Shown in pieces: positions 21,724 through 34,062 of a stretch of DNA of 64,000 nt. Position 1 is the first letter of the stretch, and every line of letters begins with the position of its first letter. Under the pieces are notes generated by a model. That model was not told the DNA's origin, ran no database searches, and worked only from the letters and a program-made list of their open reading frames with translations. The translations under genes were made by a program, and so were the position numbers. The stretch is from positions 93,458,818-93,522,817 of the forward strand of contig CM057227.1 in NCBI GenBank assembly GCA_029891385.1. The letters run 5' to 3'. The DNA is from Erythroxylum novogranatense (Eukaryota > Streptophyta > Magnoliopsida > Malpighiales > Erythroxylaceae).

Positions 21724-23584
21724 GCACCAGGTCAACCCAAGAAGAAGAATAAGACTGCACCAAGTAGCATCGTACCGACAAAATTGCAGTCGCGTTACCG
21801 TCAGCTTCTTGGGGACGCAGCTAATGTGTCATCTTCTTGTACACAACCACAAAACCGAACACCTGCACCTTGTTAGCCTACCCCAACACCGAACGAAGTC
21901 ACACATGCTTGTTCTCAGCCTACTTCAACACCGAGAGAAGTCACACGTGCACCTTCTCAACCTATTCCAACACCAAGAGAAGTCACACCTTCTCAACCTA
22001 TTATTCATCCTAGAGATAAATATGAACAAATTATGAATCAGCGTCGCAACATTAGTTCTCCATCCACGACTCAAGTGATGCCTCCAACTTTGGCTTATCA
22101 GACACTAGTAAATCAAACAATTACATCCACTGTGGGTTCTTCTTCTGCAAGCACTGCAGGTTTGATCTTTCTCAATACATTGGTGAATTTTATTAACTTT
22201 ACTTATTTTGCTTGTCTGACCAATTAAGAGTATGTTATATGCTTTTTTCTTTGCTAATTTAGGATCGACGACTGATGCAAGAAAAATAAGGGGTCTTACA
22301 AAAGGACAGGGATTGGAAAAGATTAACAAGGCCATAGGTAAGAGATTGGAGATCGAGATCTCTCCAACTGAAGGACAACCAACCAACTCTGTACAATCTG
22401 CCAAATTCGCGAGTGAGATTGGTTTGGTATCCCGAACTTCCTTACCTGTTAAAACAAAATTTTCAAAAATTACAACTGAGAAAATGGATATTGCATTTGA
22501 CAAGTTAGACGTAAGTATTCAAAACCAATCTAATTTGTAAGTATTTTTCATATGCTTAGAACATTGACCAATAATTTATAATTTTGTGCAGCAAAAGTTG
22601 GAAATCAAGGGAATGAGGACTGACAACGAAGTACATGCTACTGTGAAGAAGTTTCTTACGTTAAGGTCCAAAGATCAAAGATATAGTTTAAAAAAATATT
22701 TTACCAAGTACGGAAAGGATGTTAAGCCAGATAGTGTCACAGTGGCAGAGTGGATGGACTTATGCGAATATTGGGAGCAATCAGCTACAAATGTTAGTTT
22801 ATTTGATCACTACTATTTTTACAACTTATTATATTTTAGTATTTATGAATTATGATTTATAGATTTTATAATACATTTTCTTAACGTGTGCGATTAGGAA
22901 AAAAGTCAAAAAGCAAAAGTTGCTAGGAGTCAGGTCTAATGTCGACCAAACTCCGGCTCCAAGGCCTTTGTAGCCATACGGCATGAGATTGTGAGTTATT
23001 ATTTTTTTAATTATATTTTCTTTTATTGACATTTCAAATTTTATAATAAATATTACTATTTATATATTTTTATACAACAGAGTGACAGAGACGCAGAAGA
23101 GTGTGACCAGATGAAGTTATGGTATCACACTCATTATGATGAAAGAAAAGATCAGTGGACAACTCCTGAATGCAAAGAAAAATGGGTGAGTACATAGTTT
23201 ATTTATAAATATTTCTTAAATCACATTGTGTATGTAATTAATTCTTTACTTTTTCAGGACTTAATGTGTCACGAATTGACATATTCAGTTGAACAAGGTC
23301 ATCCGATGATAGTGGATGAAGTGTGCGACAAAGTCCTGGGCACCAGAATAGATTACATTGTTGGCATGGAAATGGGGCCTCGACCACAAGGGAAGACTTC
23401 AGTCAGAAAAAGACTTCGAGACGAATTAGCGAAGTCCAAGAACGTTAATGAGGGCTTACAGTCTAAAGTTGATGAATTGACCAAAAAATTTGAAGAAATG
23501 CAGGATAAATTAACTACTGAAGTCGAGCAACAAAAAAAGGTCTTGAAACTCATATGTTCTACACATAATATTCGCGTTGATTAG
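21724..23584 (+). pseudogene. CACTA TnpA-like gene (Transposase_24 type)
   Basis: Multi-exon gene of the plant Ptta/En/Spm accessory transposase type. Exon 1 starts MAPGQPKKKNKTAP and is proline/threonine-rich, with an in-frame TAG near 21873. Exon 2 (from about 22261) has RKIRGLTKGQGLEKIN. Exon 3 (from 22592) has KLEIKGMRTDNEVHATVKKF and DSVTVAEWMDLCEYW. A small exon near 22900 holds a stop or frameshift. An exon near 23081 reads EECDQMKLWYHTHYDERK. The last exon (from about 23259) ends with GPRPQGKTSVRKRL and a coiled coil. GT and AG borders are visible between most pieces. The family protein binds subterminal repeats of CACTA elements. Stops make this copy non-functional. Confidence 0.8.
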
Positions 23585-24010
23585 ATAAGTATTCATACTG
23601 ATATATTAGACACTTATGACATATTGATCATTTTAATTACTATATTATGACATGTTTGGGATTTTAAATTATATAATTCATTGTCTACATCTATTAAATT
23701 ATTGTTATACATTATTGATCATTCGCAAATCCATGATGTACTCAACAAATTGATAAATGACTAAATAAAAATTAAATATATAATATTAAATACTTATTAA
23801 ATAAATCAGATTTAATATTTTTCCCAATAATTAATTATTCAATTAGAATAATCATTCCATTAAAATTCGATTTTAAAATCATATAATTCTCACTATTCTT
23901 AATAATTTTATTTAATTATATGTCATTTAAATTTAATTATATAAAATTTATAATTTATTAAATTAAAATTATTTTAATATATTTAAAAATAAATTTAAAT
24001 AAATTATCAT
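23585..24010. other. AT-rich spacer before the CACTA end
   Basis: Very AT-rich non-coding stretch (runs such as AATTTAATTATATAAAATTT) between the TnpA-like gene and the subterminal array. No feature recognised. Confidence 0.5.
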
Positions 24011-24465
24011 CTGCGACATTTGTGATCAAACGTCGCAGGTTGTAATGCTTTCTACGACGTCTAGAAGACGTCGCAGATTTCCACGCTTTCTACGACGTCT
24101 AGAAGACGTCGAAGAATGTCAGGCTTTCTACGACGTCTAGAAGAAGTCGCAGATTGTCAGTAATTCCACGATGTTCAACAGACGTCGCAGATTGTCATAC
24201 TTTCTACGACGTCTAGTACACGTCGTAGAAAGGTATGTTGTTTCCACGACGTTTAACTCAAACGTCGCTCATTCGCTTATGCTTTTTCGACGTTTCCCCA
24301 AATGTTGACAAATCACCTAGGCTTCTTCGACGTTTTCTACAAAACGTCGATAAAAACGTTTGCTTATTCCTATTCAATGACGTTCGGTGCGACGTTTTTA
24401 GAAACGTCACAAAAAATGTTCACCGACGTTTTTCTAACATTTGCGACGTTTTTAAAACGTCACAA
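24011..24465. repeat. CACTA subterminal hairpin array
   Basis: A run of about ten small inverted repeats built on CGACGT/ACGTCG. Examples are CTACGACGTCTAGAAGACGTCG (three or more near-copies, 24048-24150) and, toward the terminus, GCGACGTTTTTAAAACGTCAC. Loop sequences differ between units while the CGACGT arms are kept. Such arrays are the usual accessory-transposase binding sites next to CACTA ends. Confidence 0.8.
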
Positions 24466-24471
24466 ATTGGG

Positions 24472-24487
24472 TATTTTCCTTGTAGTG
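24472..24487 (+). repeat. CACTA terminal inverted repeat (right end)
   Basis: Reads TATTTTCCTTGTAGTG, the reverse complement of CACTACAAGGAAAATA, a standard CACTA terminus. The three bases that follow (AGC) would be the target duplication. The partner end was not found. Confidence 0.75.
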
Positions 24488-24791
24488 AGCCTATCGCTTA
24501 GCTTTTCCTCCTCCTAATCAAATACATGATATCTTTCATGTGCCCCGACTTAAAGAATGTGTGAATGAGCCTGCAACTTATGCCACTGCCTTCTCAATTT
24601 CTCGACCACCACCCTATTTTCAAGCTCTCAAGAATCTTGGGTTATCATCAAATTTTTCAATAGAGAAAACTATGTTCATAAAGTGTTGGTACAATGGGAG
24701 AATCAACCAAAGTCTAATGCCAGATAGGAGCCAGTGGCATGAGATCCTTCAAGATTTTTCATATCTTAACATGGAGGAGACAATGTTATAA
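24488..24791 (+). pseudogene. gypsy integrase C-terminus fragment
   Basis: Directly after the CACTA terminus an open frame reads AYRLAFPPPNQIHDIFHV then PRLKECV, the conserved end of the integrase C-terminal region of chromoviruses. It is followed by a degraded segment (IKCWYNGR, RSQWHEILQDF) that may be a decayed chromodomain. It differs from both C and D, so it is the relic of another gypsy element into which the CACTA end is fused. Confidence 0.7.
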
Positions 24792-24967
24792 GCCTTAGCA
24801 CTAGTCCCGATGATGCACAAAATACCTTAAAGCCAAAGGTTAGTCCATCCAAAAGGGGATCCCACTCAGAGAGGTAACCAAATTAAGAAGCTACCAACTA
24901 AGTATAATGATTATAGTTGCTAGTTGTAATTTGTTTTAGGAACAAGAGTATGTTGTGTCGACAATGT

Positions 24968-26533
24968 CAATAATGGGTTGGTTTGTTACAAGATATAGAA
25001 AATACGAGAAACTAATGATGCGTTCCTAGCAAAACTAGGGTGGTCGTTAGTTTCAAAGCCTAATGCGTTATGGGTGAAAATTCTTTCGGCAAAGTATAAT
25101 TTCGATGTCAACAATATTCCCACAACTTTTGATGCAACCGGTGGCTCAATAGTTTGAAAAAGTATATGGGCGACTTGGCACCACGTACTAAAAGGCATGA
25201 AAAGGATGATCAGTAATGGAGCTCGGACTTAATTCTAGACTTGAAAAGGATGTTCGGTAAGGGAGAATAGACCCAAACTTCTATTCTCCCTGTTCAACAC
25301 TTTGTGGACACTGAAGGAAATTGGAAATGGGAAGTGTTTCAATCCCTACTCCCTCTCTCGATTTACATGACTATTGTAGGTACTTTCCCTCCTAAGCCCT
25401 TCTTAGGGCTAGATAAGCTGATTTGGGGAACTTCGAACAATGGAAAGTTCAGTACATCGTCAATATACTCTATGATAATGGAGCATAAGGATGACTTGTC
25501 TAATGGATTTTGGAAGGCAATTTGGCAGTGGAAAGGCCCACAATGAATTTGCTCATTCCTTTGGTTTCTTATGGATGACCAATTACTTTCTAATCAAAAT
25601 CGCACCAGCAAACAATTAACTACAGATGTTGCGTGCTATCATTGTAGTCTGGAAGAATCCTCCCTACATGCAGTGTGCGACTGCGCCAAAGCCCGCATAA
25701 TATGGAGTGCTTTTCCTTCACAAATAATCTCATCTGACTTCTTTAATATGATGTCCCATGCATGGCTCATTAGGAATCTACAACAACACCAACTCGTCCT
25801 AGGTTTCGATTGGTCGATTATCTTTGGGGTTATTTGTTGGTTCTTATGGACCTAGTGAAATAAGGCACTTTTTACTGAAAATTTTGACTGACCGACCTCA
25901 CCCATACATCATAGTTTGGAGTATGCCCATAAGCTTTCCATGGCTACGGTTTGGCAGAGTCGAGTAAATATTGGCCACCGCCCTCGAGGTGAGCAATTCT
26001 TAGGCTGGTACAAACCTCCTCTCGAGTGGGTCAGATTAAATACGAATGGAGCGTCCAAACGATTGTCCTCCTCAGCCACAGCCGGTGGGCTACTGCGTGA
26101 TAGTTCGGGCGTTTAACTTGGTGTTTTTGTCTAGAATCTTGGCTGGTATTCCTCTATTTCTGCTGAACTGTGGGGGGGTTTTTTCGGGGCTTCAACTTGT
26201 TTGGAATCTGAGTTATTGTCGGATTAAACTAGAAGTGAATTCTCTATTGGTTCTTCATATGTTGTCCTCCTCGACCCAACGATCCTCGTCTCTCAATCCC
26301 TTAGTAATGGGTATTAACGAGTTGTTTACTCGGAACTGGGTTGTAGTTCATCGTCACATTTACCGAGAGGTTAACCATTGTGTCGACTGGCTCGCCAACT
26401 TTGTCGATCAATTTGCCTTAGGAGTCACTACATTAGAGACTATACCTACAGGGTGCCTCTCTATTCTTCTGGAGGATATGTCAGGGTGTTGTAATTTGTC
26501 TTGTATTTTCTTTCACTGTAATAAAAAAAGTAA
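24968..26533 (+). pseudogene. LINE (L1-type) 3' half
   Basis: Non-LTR retrotransposon relic in several frames. 25014-25100: FLAKLGWSLVSKPNALW and KILSAKYNF, the region after the RT domain. 25304-25546: NWKWEVFQSLLP and IWGTSNNGKFSTSSIY. 25571-25855: zf-RVT domain with CYHCSLEESSLHAVCDC. 25916-26490: RNase H domain with EWVRLNTNGASKR, LEVNSLLVLHML and YREVNHCVDWLANF. The usual catalytic Asp of LNTDGA is Asn. The 3' end is marked by TAATAAAAAAAG near 26520-26533. The RT domain and 5' half are missing. Confidence 0.85.
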
Positions 26534-28049
26534 AAGGAGACTTACAAGATAAAGAGAAAGATCACAAAGAAAAAGAGAAAGATCACAATTTTTTATTTTA
26601 TAATGTTTCTTCAATTGTTTGATCTTTCTTCGATTTTCGTCCAACCTTTGCTCAAAATTGTTCGAAGAAGATAGACTTCGTTCTTTCTAAAAAAGACCTT
26701 GCTATAAGCCTTTCTTTTTCAAGAAGACGACTACTCACTTTATTTATGGATGATATTTAGCGTTTTAGTTTAGTTTGCAATCAACTTACCAACTTAGTCA
26801 TCATTCATTTGTAAAAATATTCATTTTTTATGGAGGTTTTAAGGTAAAATATACTAACATAATTGATTAGATTATAAAATTAAGATTTCTTTTACCATTT
26901 AATATTAAATCATAACCAAATTTTTATATATTACATTTTATTAAACATGTTTATATTTATGAATAAATTTATAAACATAAAAGTTAAATTATATAAAAAG
27001 ATATTTTCATCACGTAATAAATTTTGATAATTTTAAATTAACCTGTGGGTATTTAAAATTTTCGCAATTCTAATACTCGTAATTTACAATTTAGCTTCTA
27101 TATATATTACTCCAATTTAAATCCTTGTTATGAATAAGATGCAATATTGGTCTGTTGTTTGTGGGCGTATAGAAGTAAACAGTTCAAATTTGGAGTGTAT
27201 GTATCTTGACAAAATATCCATTACGTCCTTGACAAAAACTTTGATCACTGCTAATTTGGATAATGATTGGTAGCAAGAACTGTCCTTTGGAATAGCTCCT
27301 ACAGAAATAAGGGCTAACGATCATTAACACTGAAACAGAAGTGGATAAGTAGGGCAGCTGGCTGAGATATTGGTCACAGTGGTGTTGACGAGAAGGTTAC
27401 TGCCAGTTGATGAGGGGGAGGCTAGAAGAACTCTTGAACCCTTTCTAATCGACTCAAAAACTAAAAAAGTTTCAACTGGCTAGGATTACATATCTTTAGG
27501 TCTCTAGATTCTAGGAATGCAAATGGGTAGACCAGTCTTCATTTCGTTAGATGGAGAACTGGAGATGCATGCATCACCAATCACAATCTGATCTACATTT
27601 GTACGTATTAAAGAAATCTTGATACGTTTCTGATGATGGAAACGCAAGCAATAATATTCGATTAATATTTATATCACTAGTCACCACGAAGATTTCGACC
27701 CAGTCTGATGAGAATTCTTGTACGAAGTGCTCGTTGTAATCTCGTAATGTCTAGTTTCATCTAAGATTGCATGCTATTGTATCCCCAGATCTCTTCCCCA
27801 TAAGCGTAAATAGCCAATACAAACGAGGGGAGTAAGAACTTCTATGAATATCGGTCAATCGAGTTCCCATTAAAAAACCATTTCATTTCTGAAACACAAA
27901 TAGGGTTTTGGAAAGAGATCATATAGTGATAATTGCACTCAATGCATACTGTTGGTGTATACCGGAAATATCAGTAGTTAAGACTTGGTTAGATTAGGAA
28001 TCAAAGAAAGGCATCTCAATTAATAGCTAAAAGTAATACATATATCATC
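26534..28049. other. intergenic sequence 3' of the proline-rich protein gene
   Basis: No coding sequence recognised. A 21-bp unit containing AGAAAGATCACAA is repeated twice at 26555-26592. The part next to 28050 is expected to hold the 3' UTR of the gene on the minus strand, but I see no clear AATAAA signal. Confidence 0.5.
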
Positions 28050-28772
28050 TCAAAGAGGAGGACAAACAAAACCAGGAGGAGGAGTCAATCCACAAGTGAT
28101 TAAGACTTGAAGCGCAAGAGGAATGAATATATTGAGATTGAGAAGCTTAAGCCTTATAGTTGTGCAAAGGCAAATAGCTGCTTCTAGCTCTAGCAATCCT
28201 TGAAGTACAGGGCAGCAAACATTCTCAACAGGATCTCCCAACCCTATGTGCACCAAACCTCCAAGTACGTCTACGCAGGCACCGAGCTTCAGTGCATTGA
28301 TTGGACATTTTGGTTGACTTATCGGCGGAGGACTAACCCCGGGAACACAAGGTGGAGGACTTACCCCAGGACTACGACCACCTTGTCCTCCGCCACCACC
28401 AGAAGGCGGGCCACCGGTATAAGGTGGATAGCCTGTTGAAGGCGGTGGCATGACCACAGGAGGATTTGTGACAGGTGGAGATATAACTGGAGGTGTTATG
28501 AATGGAGGAGGATGAACGATTATAGGTGGTAGTACTTTTGGTGGCATGGGTGGTGTTTTCGAAGGTGGTGATATTTTTGGTTGACCACCCTGATGTGGAG
28601 GGTGCTTTGTGCTTGGTGGGTGCGGATGGGGTACTTTCGGGTGGGTTGGAGCCGGAGGGCCATAAGCTGGTGGATGTGGCCGAACACATGGACCACAAGC
28701 GTAAATTGTTGGAAGGGAATTGAACATGAAAATCATGCAGATGAAGAATATAGCCGAAGCCTTAGAAACCAT
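28050..28772 (-). CDS. hybrid proline-rich protein with 8-cysteine (LTP-like) domain
   Basis: Intact, intronless 240-residue host gene. The start chosen, MVSKASAIFFICMIF, gives a classic signal peptide (residues 1-25, cleavage after IYA). An in-frame ATG 33 codons upstream lies just 5' of the TATA box and is unlikely to be used. Residues about 30-150 are proline-rich (PPVISPPVTNPPVV), with a glycine run (GGGGGQGG). The C-terminal domain (156-237) has all eight cysteines in hydrophobic-seed/LTP order (C-X9-C-X19-CC-X13-CLC-X23-C-X9-C), starting CPINALKLGACVDVLGGLVH. The family is secreted, associated with the cell wall or plasma membrane, and linked to wall structure and stress. Length and architecture are typical. 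Confidence 0.93.
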   Translation of the reverse strand: MVSKASAIFFICMIFMFNSLPTIYACGPCVRPHPPAYGPPAPTHPKVPHPHPPSTKHPPHQGGQPKISPPSKTPPMPPKVLPPIIVHPPPFITPPVISPPVTNPPVVMPPPSTGYPPYTGGPPSGGGGGQGGRSPGVSPPPCVPGVSPPPISQPKCPINALKLGACVDVLGGLVHIGLGDPVENVCCPVLQGLLELEAAICLCTTIRLKLLNLNIFIPLALQVLITCGLTPPPGFVCPPL

Positions 28773-28845
28773 TATGATGACTTTAGGGTTTTTCGGAAGT
28801 TGCTTGCATATGATTCTTAGGTTTTTGAGGGGTTGATATGAGGAA

Positions 28846-28853
28846 TTTATATA
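28846..28853 (-). promoter_or_regulatory. TATA box of the proline-rich protein gene
   Basis: On the minus strand TATATAAA lies about 75 bases upstream of the chosen ATG, which would place the transcript start about 40-45 bases before the ATG. This supports the start at 28772 rather than the upstream ATG at 28871. Confidence 0.7.
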
Positions 28854-28872
28854 CCCGAGTCTTATGACCAAC

Positions 28873-30284
28873 CCGTGACTGACTGGTTAATTGTTAAAAT
28901 GTCATACAGAAGTGAAAAGCAGAAAATTATGACTGTCAGCTGCTACTTGCATGTAGGAACAGGAACGAGATATGGGAATGCATTCTTTATCGTAAGACTG
29001 AAAATTAAATTAGAGGGTTTGGACTCTTGTTGGTTTGTAAACTTCAATGCCCGATCCGTGACTCTTGGTCAGTTCAATCCGTGAACACTTTGTTTGATGT
29101 CAGAACTTAACTCGGTCTGGCAAAATTCAGTTGATGTCTATAGCTCCTGCACTTCTTCTTCCTCTATCAAGCCTATACTTATTATGTAATTATTATTTTA
29201 AATTGTGTTTAACGATTGTGACAATGGTCGTAATACCATGATAACAGTCAGCCCGGTGATTAAAGTTTACGACCATTTTTTTTTGAAATTACATATTTAT
29301 CATCTATAGTTAATGTAATTATTTACAATCACAATATAGTCTGCACTTTGCAATATAAAACCTTAAATGCAACGCAGGCTAATTAATTTCCTTCTCTTAC
29401 TGAACTTCTCTCTGTTTTCTTAATTTCTTCAGTCATTCAATTTAATATGTCATGTAACTCGATCTTTTGTCATCTTGGTTTTTCGGTCCATACACCAAAA
29501 TTCTTTGCTCTCGATAGATTCCTGAAATCTAATAGAAAGATCTTGGTTTGTGCACGCGTTTCGTTTCACGATGGAAGCGCATGTGAACTTCCAGTATGTA
29601 CAGTGACTATAGTTTCGTTTCTTTTTCTTTTTTAGGGTTATATCATAAAACATTTCGATGTTGCTCCTCGAAAATACATTAATAATGCTTTAGTTTATTA
29701 ACAATTAAGATGCCCTTTCGTTCCATTTCTTTTTTAATCTTTAATTTTAGTTTTAATTTTCAGTTTTCTTTTAAATAAAAATTATTTAGTAGTTAATATA
29801 ATGCAGTTTTATTTTTATGACTAATAATAAATAAATATTTTAAATTTAATTAAATTTAATTGATTTAATTAAAAATTAAATAAAATTAAAATGTTCATTT
29901 AATAATTAATTAAATATATAATATTAAATTAAATTATTTGTAATTCTTATTAAAATTAATATAAACATATTTAGTTGATAATAAATCATATTATGAAAAA
30001 AGAATCAAAACTAATTTTTATGGTTTTCATAAATTTTAAAAACTAGAAAAAACCAAAATCAAGAACAGAAATTAAAAACTGAAACAAGTAAATATTTTAT
30101 TGAATTTAAAACAAAATAAAAATAAAAATAAAATAGAAACAAACAAGCCTTAATAAATAATCTTGATATTTCATGTAATGAAGCTTAAATTAAACTAGAA
30201 TTTATGCTTGGAACTTGCTTATGTATCCGGATCCCGTGCACAAATTCGAAATCCCAAACTAGTAATCTCAAATCAAAGGTTTAT
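28873..30284. other. intergenic, AT-rich upstream region
   Basis: No gene recognised. A small inverted repeat (ATGGTCGTAA near 29227 and TTACGACCAT near 29268) may be a hairpin or MITE remnant. 29690-30180 is extremely AT-rich. Confidence 0.45.
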
Positions 30285-30410
30285 CTCATCGTGACATTAC
30301 CACCTCTTAATCCCATTTCTTTCACAAAAGCCATGAAATATGTAGAATGGCAAGATGTAATGCATGAAGAAATCCCTGCCTTAATTGCTAACTATACTTA
30401 GGATTTAATC
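30285..30410 (+). pseudogene. copia reverse transcriptase scrap
   Basis: Encodes PISFTKAMKYVEWQDVMHEE and IPALIANYT. This matches the start of the copia RT domain, where EW..AM.EE..AL..N.TW is conserved. It is only about 40 codons long and ends in stops. No LTR was recognised around it. Confidence 0.7.
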
Positions 30411-30719
30411 AAGGTCGTTCTTGATGTTTTATAGCTTATGACAAAGTAAAAAGAACGCTCCCAATGAATCTACAATATACAAACATGTAAACTTTAAAAA
30501 CACATTTTGATTACCAAAATTTAATATTCATACATAATTGACTGAAGTCATATATTCACATACTTAACAAAATATTAAATGATCATAATAGTAGCTAACA
30601 ACATCTTGCAAATGTCAACAACAATAAAATCATTAAAAATAGTAGCAACAACATCAAAATAGCAGTAGCGGTAATCAAACAGTAATATTATATCGTAAAA
30701 TACCAAGAAGATTGCACTA
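30411..30719. other. non-coding AT-rich spacer
   Basis: No feature recognised between the copia scrap and the hAT relic. Confidence 0.5.
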
Positions 30720-31867
30720 AAATGCACACAGATGATCATGAAAAATAATTTTTCTGCACATTTTAGATGTAAAATCATTCATAATAGTATTAAAATATAT
30801 CATTCTCAATACATAAAAAGATAAATCATTCAACAATTTTGTGATATTGACGATCTCAAGTAGGTTTTCAATAATTTTAACTTTAAAACTTCTCTCATCT
30901 AATACTATAATCACATATACAATCAATAGAATTAAATAAGCAATTGAAATATTTAGATAGTAATCAGTATCTTTAACAAATTCAAGAAATTCTACTAATG
31001 ATATTAAATCATTTGGTGAAGTCATTTGCAACACTTATAATTTTAAAAAGATCATCTAAATCTACATCTAAAATATTATCATTGGAAAAAGTTGTTGTAA
31101 AATTAAAGCAACATTCTCTTAGCGCACTATCATCTCAAATTAAGTAAGAATCCAAAATACTTTCAAATGTTATTAATCATTCAAATATATTCTTCAACGA
31201 ATCAATTGTCATATCCACAACAACTAGAAAGTTATTAATTTTAAAGGAATTCTCAACTAATTTTATTTCTCCATCATTATTATTTTCATCAAATTGTCTT
31301 TTCTTAAAAATACAACCTCTATTTGAAAATATAAGCCCTACATTCATCCCATGTGTTAGACTTTTGACAATATTCATACTATAGGCAAACCATTAGTTTC
31401 TATATTTCTCAAAAATATCATCACACCTTGTAGTTGCTCTATGGTAGAATTGATGCATATATATTTAGACTGCAACTTTTTAGTCATGAAGTTAATAACA
31501 AAATAAATATCATACTAAATAACCATTCTAAGTAAAAACTCAAAACTCTCAAGTACAATCACAAAACGTTCTACTTCACTTTTTGACTTGGCATTATCAT
31601 AGGATCTAGATAATTCTATTAAAGTCAATATCATTTGAGAAGCTTGAAATCTAATAGCTTTAATAATTTTTATTCGACTCTCCCAACGAGTGTTAGATAA
31701 TGATTTCATGGTAAGCCCAAAATATTATCAAGCAAAACTTTCTGCCCTTTAGAAGAACTTGAAACTAATGCATTTTTGCATTGAACGACTCCAAAAAATG
31801 AAACAACTTTAATTCATATCACTAAAAGTTGGATTAAGATTATGACAAACACATGACATATATAACA

Positions 31868-34062
31868 CTTTCAGATTTATTGTTGGAGTTATGTAAATAT
31901 AGTACCCTGGAAAGTAGGTATATTTATATGTAACTTAATTTTCTTCCAGTTACAATTTTGTAATGAAAATATTTTCAGATTTATTGTTGGAGTTATGTAA
32001 ATATAGTGCCTAGAAAGTAAGTATATTTATATGTAACTTAATTTTCTTCCGATTACAATTTTGTAATAAAATATTTATTATTAATGAAACAAAAGAGTTT
32101 AGTTTTATTTGTGTGAGCATTATATATCTAGTCAAAAGGTACCAAGATTATTTTGAAAGTAATATACATAAACATAGAGATGTATAGAAACATGTATATT
32201 ATAAGAATCTAAATTAATTGATTCACAGTTAAATAATCAAGTTGGTCGCTTGATTATAGTTTAGACTGTAGTGTTGCGATTTATCTCCATATAAGTAAAG
32301 GAGTTTACTTAAAGGAAATGATGAGTTTCATATCATGATAGTAATCAACTATCGATAATGGCACTATTAAATGAATTTGGAATCAAGTATGTGTTTAAGA
32401 ATGAAGTGGGTCATTATTTTAATCTTGAAACTTACAACTTAAGCATTCTTTTATTATGAACCATAATCTTGATGAGTGGCAAACTCGTATGTGTTTCATT
32501 ATAATTCTTGATATGTTTGGAATGGATTTTTACAGAGTATTAATCTAGTGTCTGCATGTTGGAATTATTAATTGAAACATGTATCAGGGAACATTCACTC
32601 AAATAAAGAGTTTATAGTAATATCATCACTTCTAGATATTTTAAGGAGATCTGGTGATTAAACTGACGCTAGTAGTTTGATGAACTAACTACCCATCAAG
32701 TCTTAACACCAAGATGAGATTTTGTTTGTTAATCACCATATAAAGTAAAATGGGAGATCTAAAAGGAAAAACCAATATAAAGGCAAAATGGTAATTTTGC
32801 CCTTGTTGTGTGGATGGCTATAATAAGGTTCTAAATAAGGTTTGCAATTGGACATAAAATATGTGTTCTCATAAGATTTAATAATTCAAGAATTCAACTA
32901 ATTGTCTTTAGTGGAATGACATTTAGTTAATAAGCTAGAATTAATTATAATGAGATTAAGTTAATTCTAGGCTTACTGAAGCTTGAATTATCAAAGTCTA
33001 ATAAGATTCTCTACTTGGCTTCAAGGAAGGTTATCAAGCTAAGTAAGAATTATAAATGGAGATTTTAGCAGCCCATAATTGAATGTTGAGCTTGCACTAA
33101 TTAATGGTTAATTAAAAGCCCAAATGTTCATTTAGAAATGGGCTAGACTTTCGTTTAATGTAATTGATTATATTAATTATATTAAAACAATTTTTTTAAA
33201 GAAAGGAGTAGCATTTTCGATTTTATTAGGGTTAAATGTGCAGCTTCACATTCAACATTCAAATGCTAAATAAAGAGGGTCTTTATTACGGTTTATCATC
33301 ATTAAATAGAGTTATGAACTTACCATTAAATGGTTTAATGGTTATCTTTTAATGTTTAGCATGTAACCTATTAAAATTGATTGGATTAAAGAAAAAAGAT
33401 GGACATTGGATGGACCATCTTCCTTCTTACATATCTAAAATCGAAATGCGCATGATAATATTAGGTTAATAGACTTTTCATATAGTCATCTTAAAGACAA
33501 ATGAGAAGAGTCTCATTTAATGACTTCTTTATGTTTGATTAAGGTAAGAAGTGATGCATTGGATTCTATTCCCTTCTTCCTTTTCATGCATAACCGAAAT
33601 TGAGTGTGTAAGAAGGTATTTTTGCATGGTTCAACTCTCTCTCTCCTTTCATGCATGAGTGAGCCGAAATTAGCAAGAGAAGAGTCTCGTTTTTGGTTCA
33701 TTACTTCTAAGAAAAATCTCCTCCAAACATTTATTCTCCTTTCCCACCAAAGGATCTTGTTAACCAAGTTGTTTAAGAAGAACAAGTGGTAGATCAATTT
33801 GGTTGAGGATACAACAACAAGGAGAGGATCGATTGACAAAGGAAAGGATTCAAAAGTAAAGGCTTTGGATACAAGAAGAAGGAGAAGATAGCGCATCGAG
33901 GAATTAAAGTTGTAGCAAAGGAGTCGGTAATATTCTTCATCTTGTTTATGTTTATTATTATCCTTATACCTTATCATGTATGGATTGACATAATGATTTG
34001 GATATATTGCTTCTGCTACAAATATGATTTCTAAAAAGTTTTGAAATCTGACGGTTCTCCAA
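31868..34062. mobile_element. 2.2-kb insertion inside the hAT relic, possible solo LTR
   Basis: Transposase homology stops at GYDNGSNMKGK...LLEIN on one side and resumes with a CHNLN-type segment on the other. The insert is flanked by the 8-bp direct repeat ATATAACA (31860-31867 and 34063-34070). It has no convincing ORF. Its left end contains two tandem copies of a unit of about 105 bp starting CAGATTTATTGTTGGAGTTA. TGTTGGAG near the left end and the overall composition resemble a copia LTR, but an 8-bp duplication is more usual for hAT elements. The type is unresolved. Confidence 0.5.
31870..32080. repeat. 105-bp tandem repeat, 2 copies
   Basis: CAGATTTATTGTTGGAGTTA occurs at about 31871 and 31976. 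Both are followed by ATGTAAATATAG and nearly identical sequence up to TTTTGTAATGAAAATATT or TTTTGTAATAAAATATT. Confidence 0.8.

Larger units (their letters stand above)
17170..24487 (+). mobile_element. CACTA-type transposon region with host gene fragments
   Basis: The right end is a CACTA terminus: the reverse complement of 24472-24487 reads CACTACAAGGAAAATA. It is preceded by a subterminal hairpin array and a TnpA-like gene. The left end is not canonical: D gag homology stops near 17170 and no CACTAC terminus was seen there, so the left boundary is approximate and the element may be truncated or composite. No DDE transposase (TnpD) was recognised, so it is probably non-autonomous. Between 17190 and 20210 it contains pieces of host genes. 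Confidence 0.55.

Noticed and set aside
28200..28820. ORFs overlapping the proline-rich protein gene on both strands
   Set aside because: They are other-frame readings of the repetitive proline codons; the minus-strand frame with signal peptide and eight cysteines is clearly the real one.
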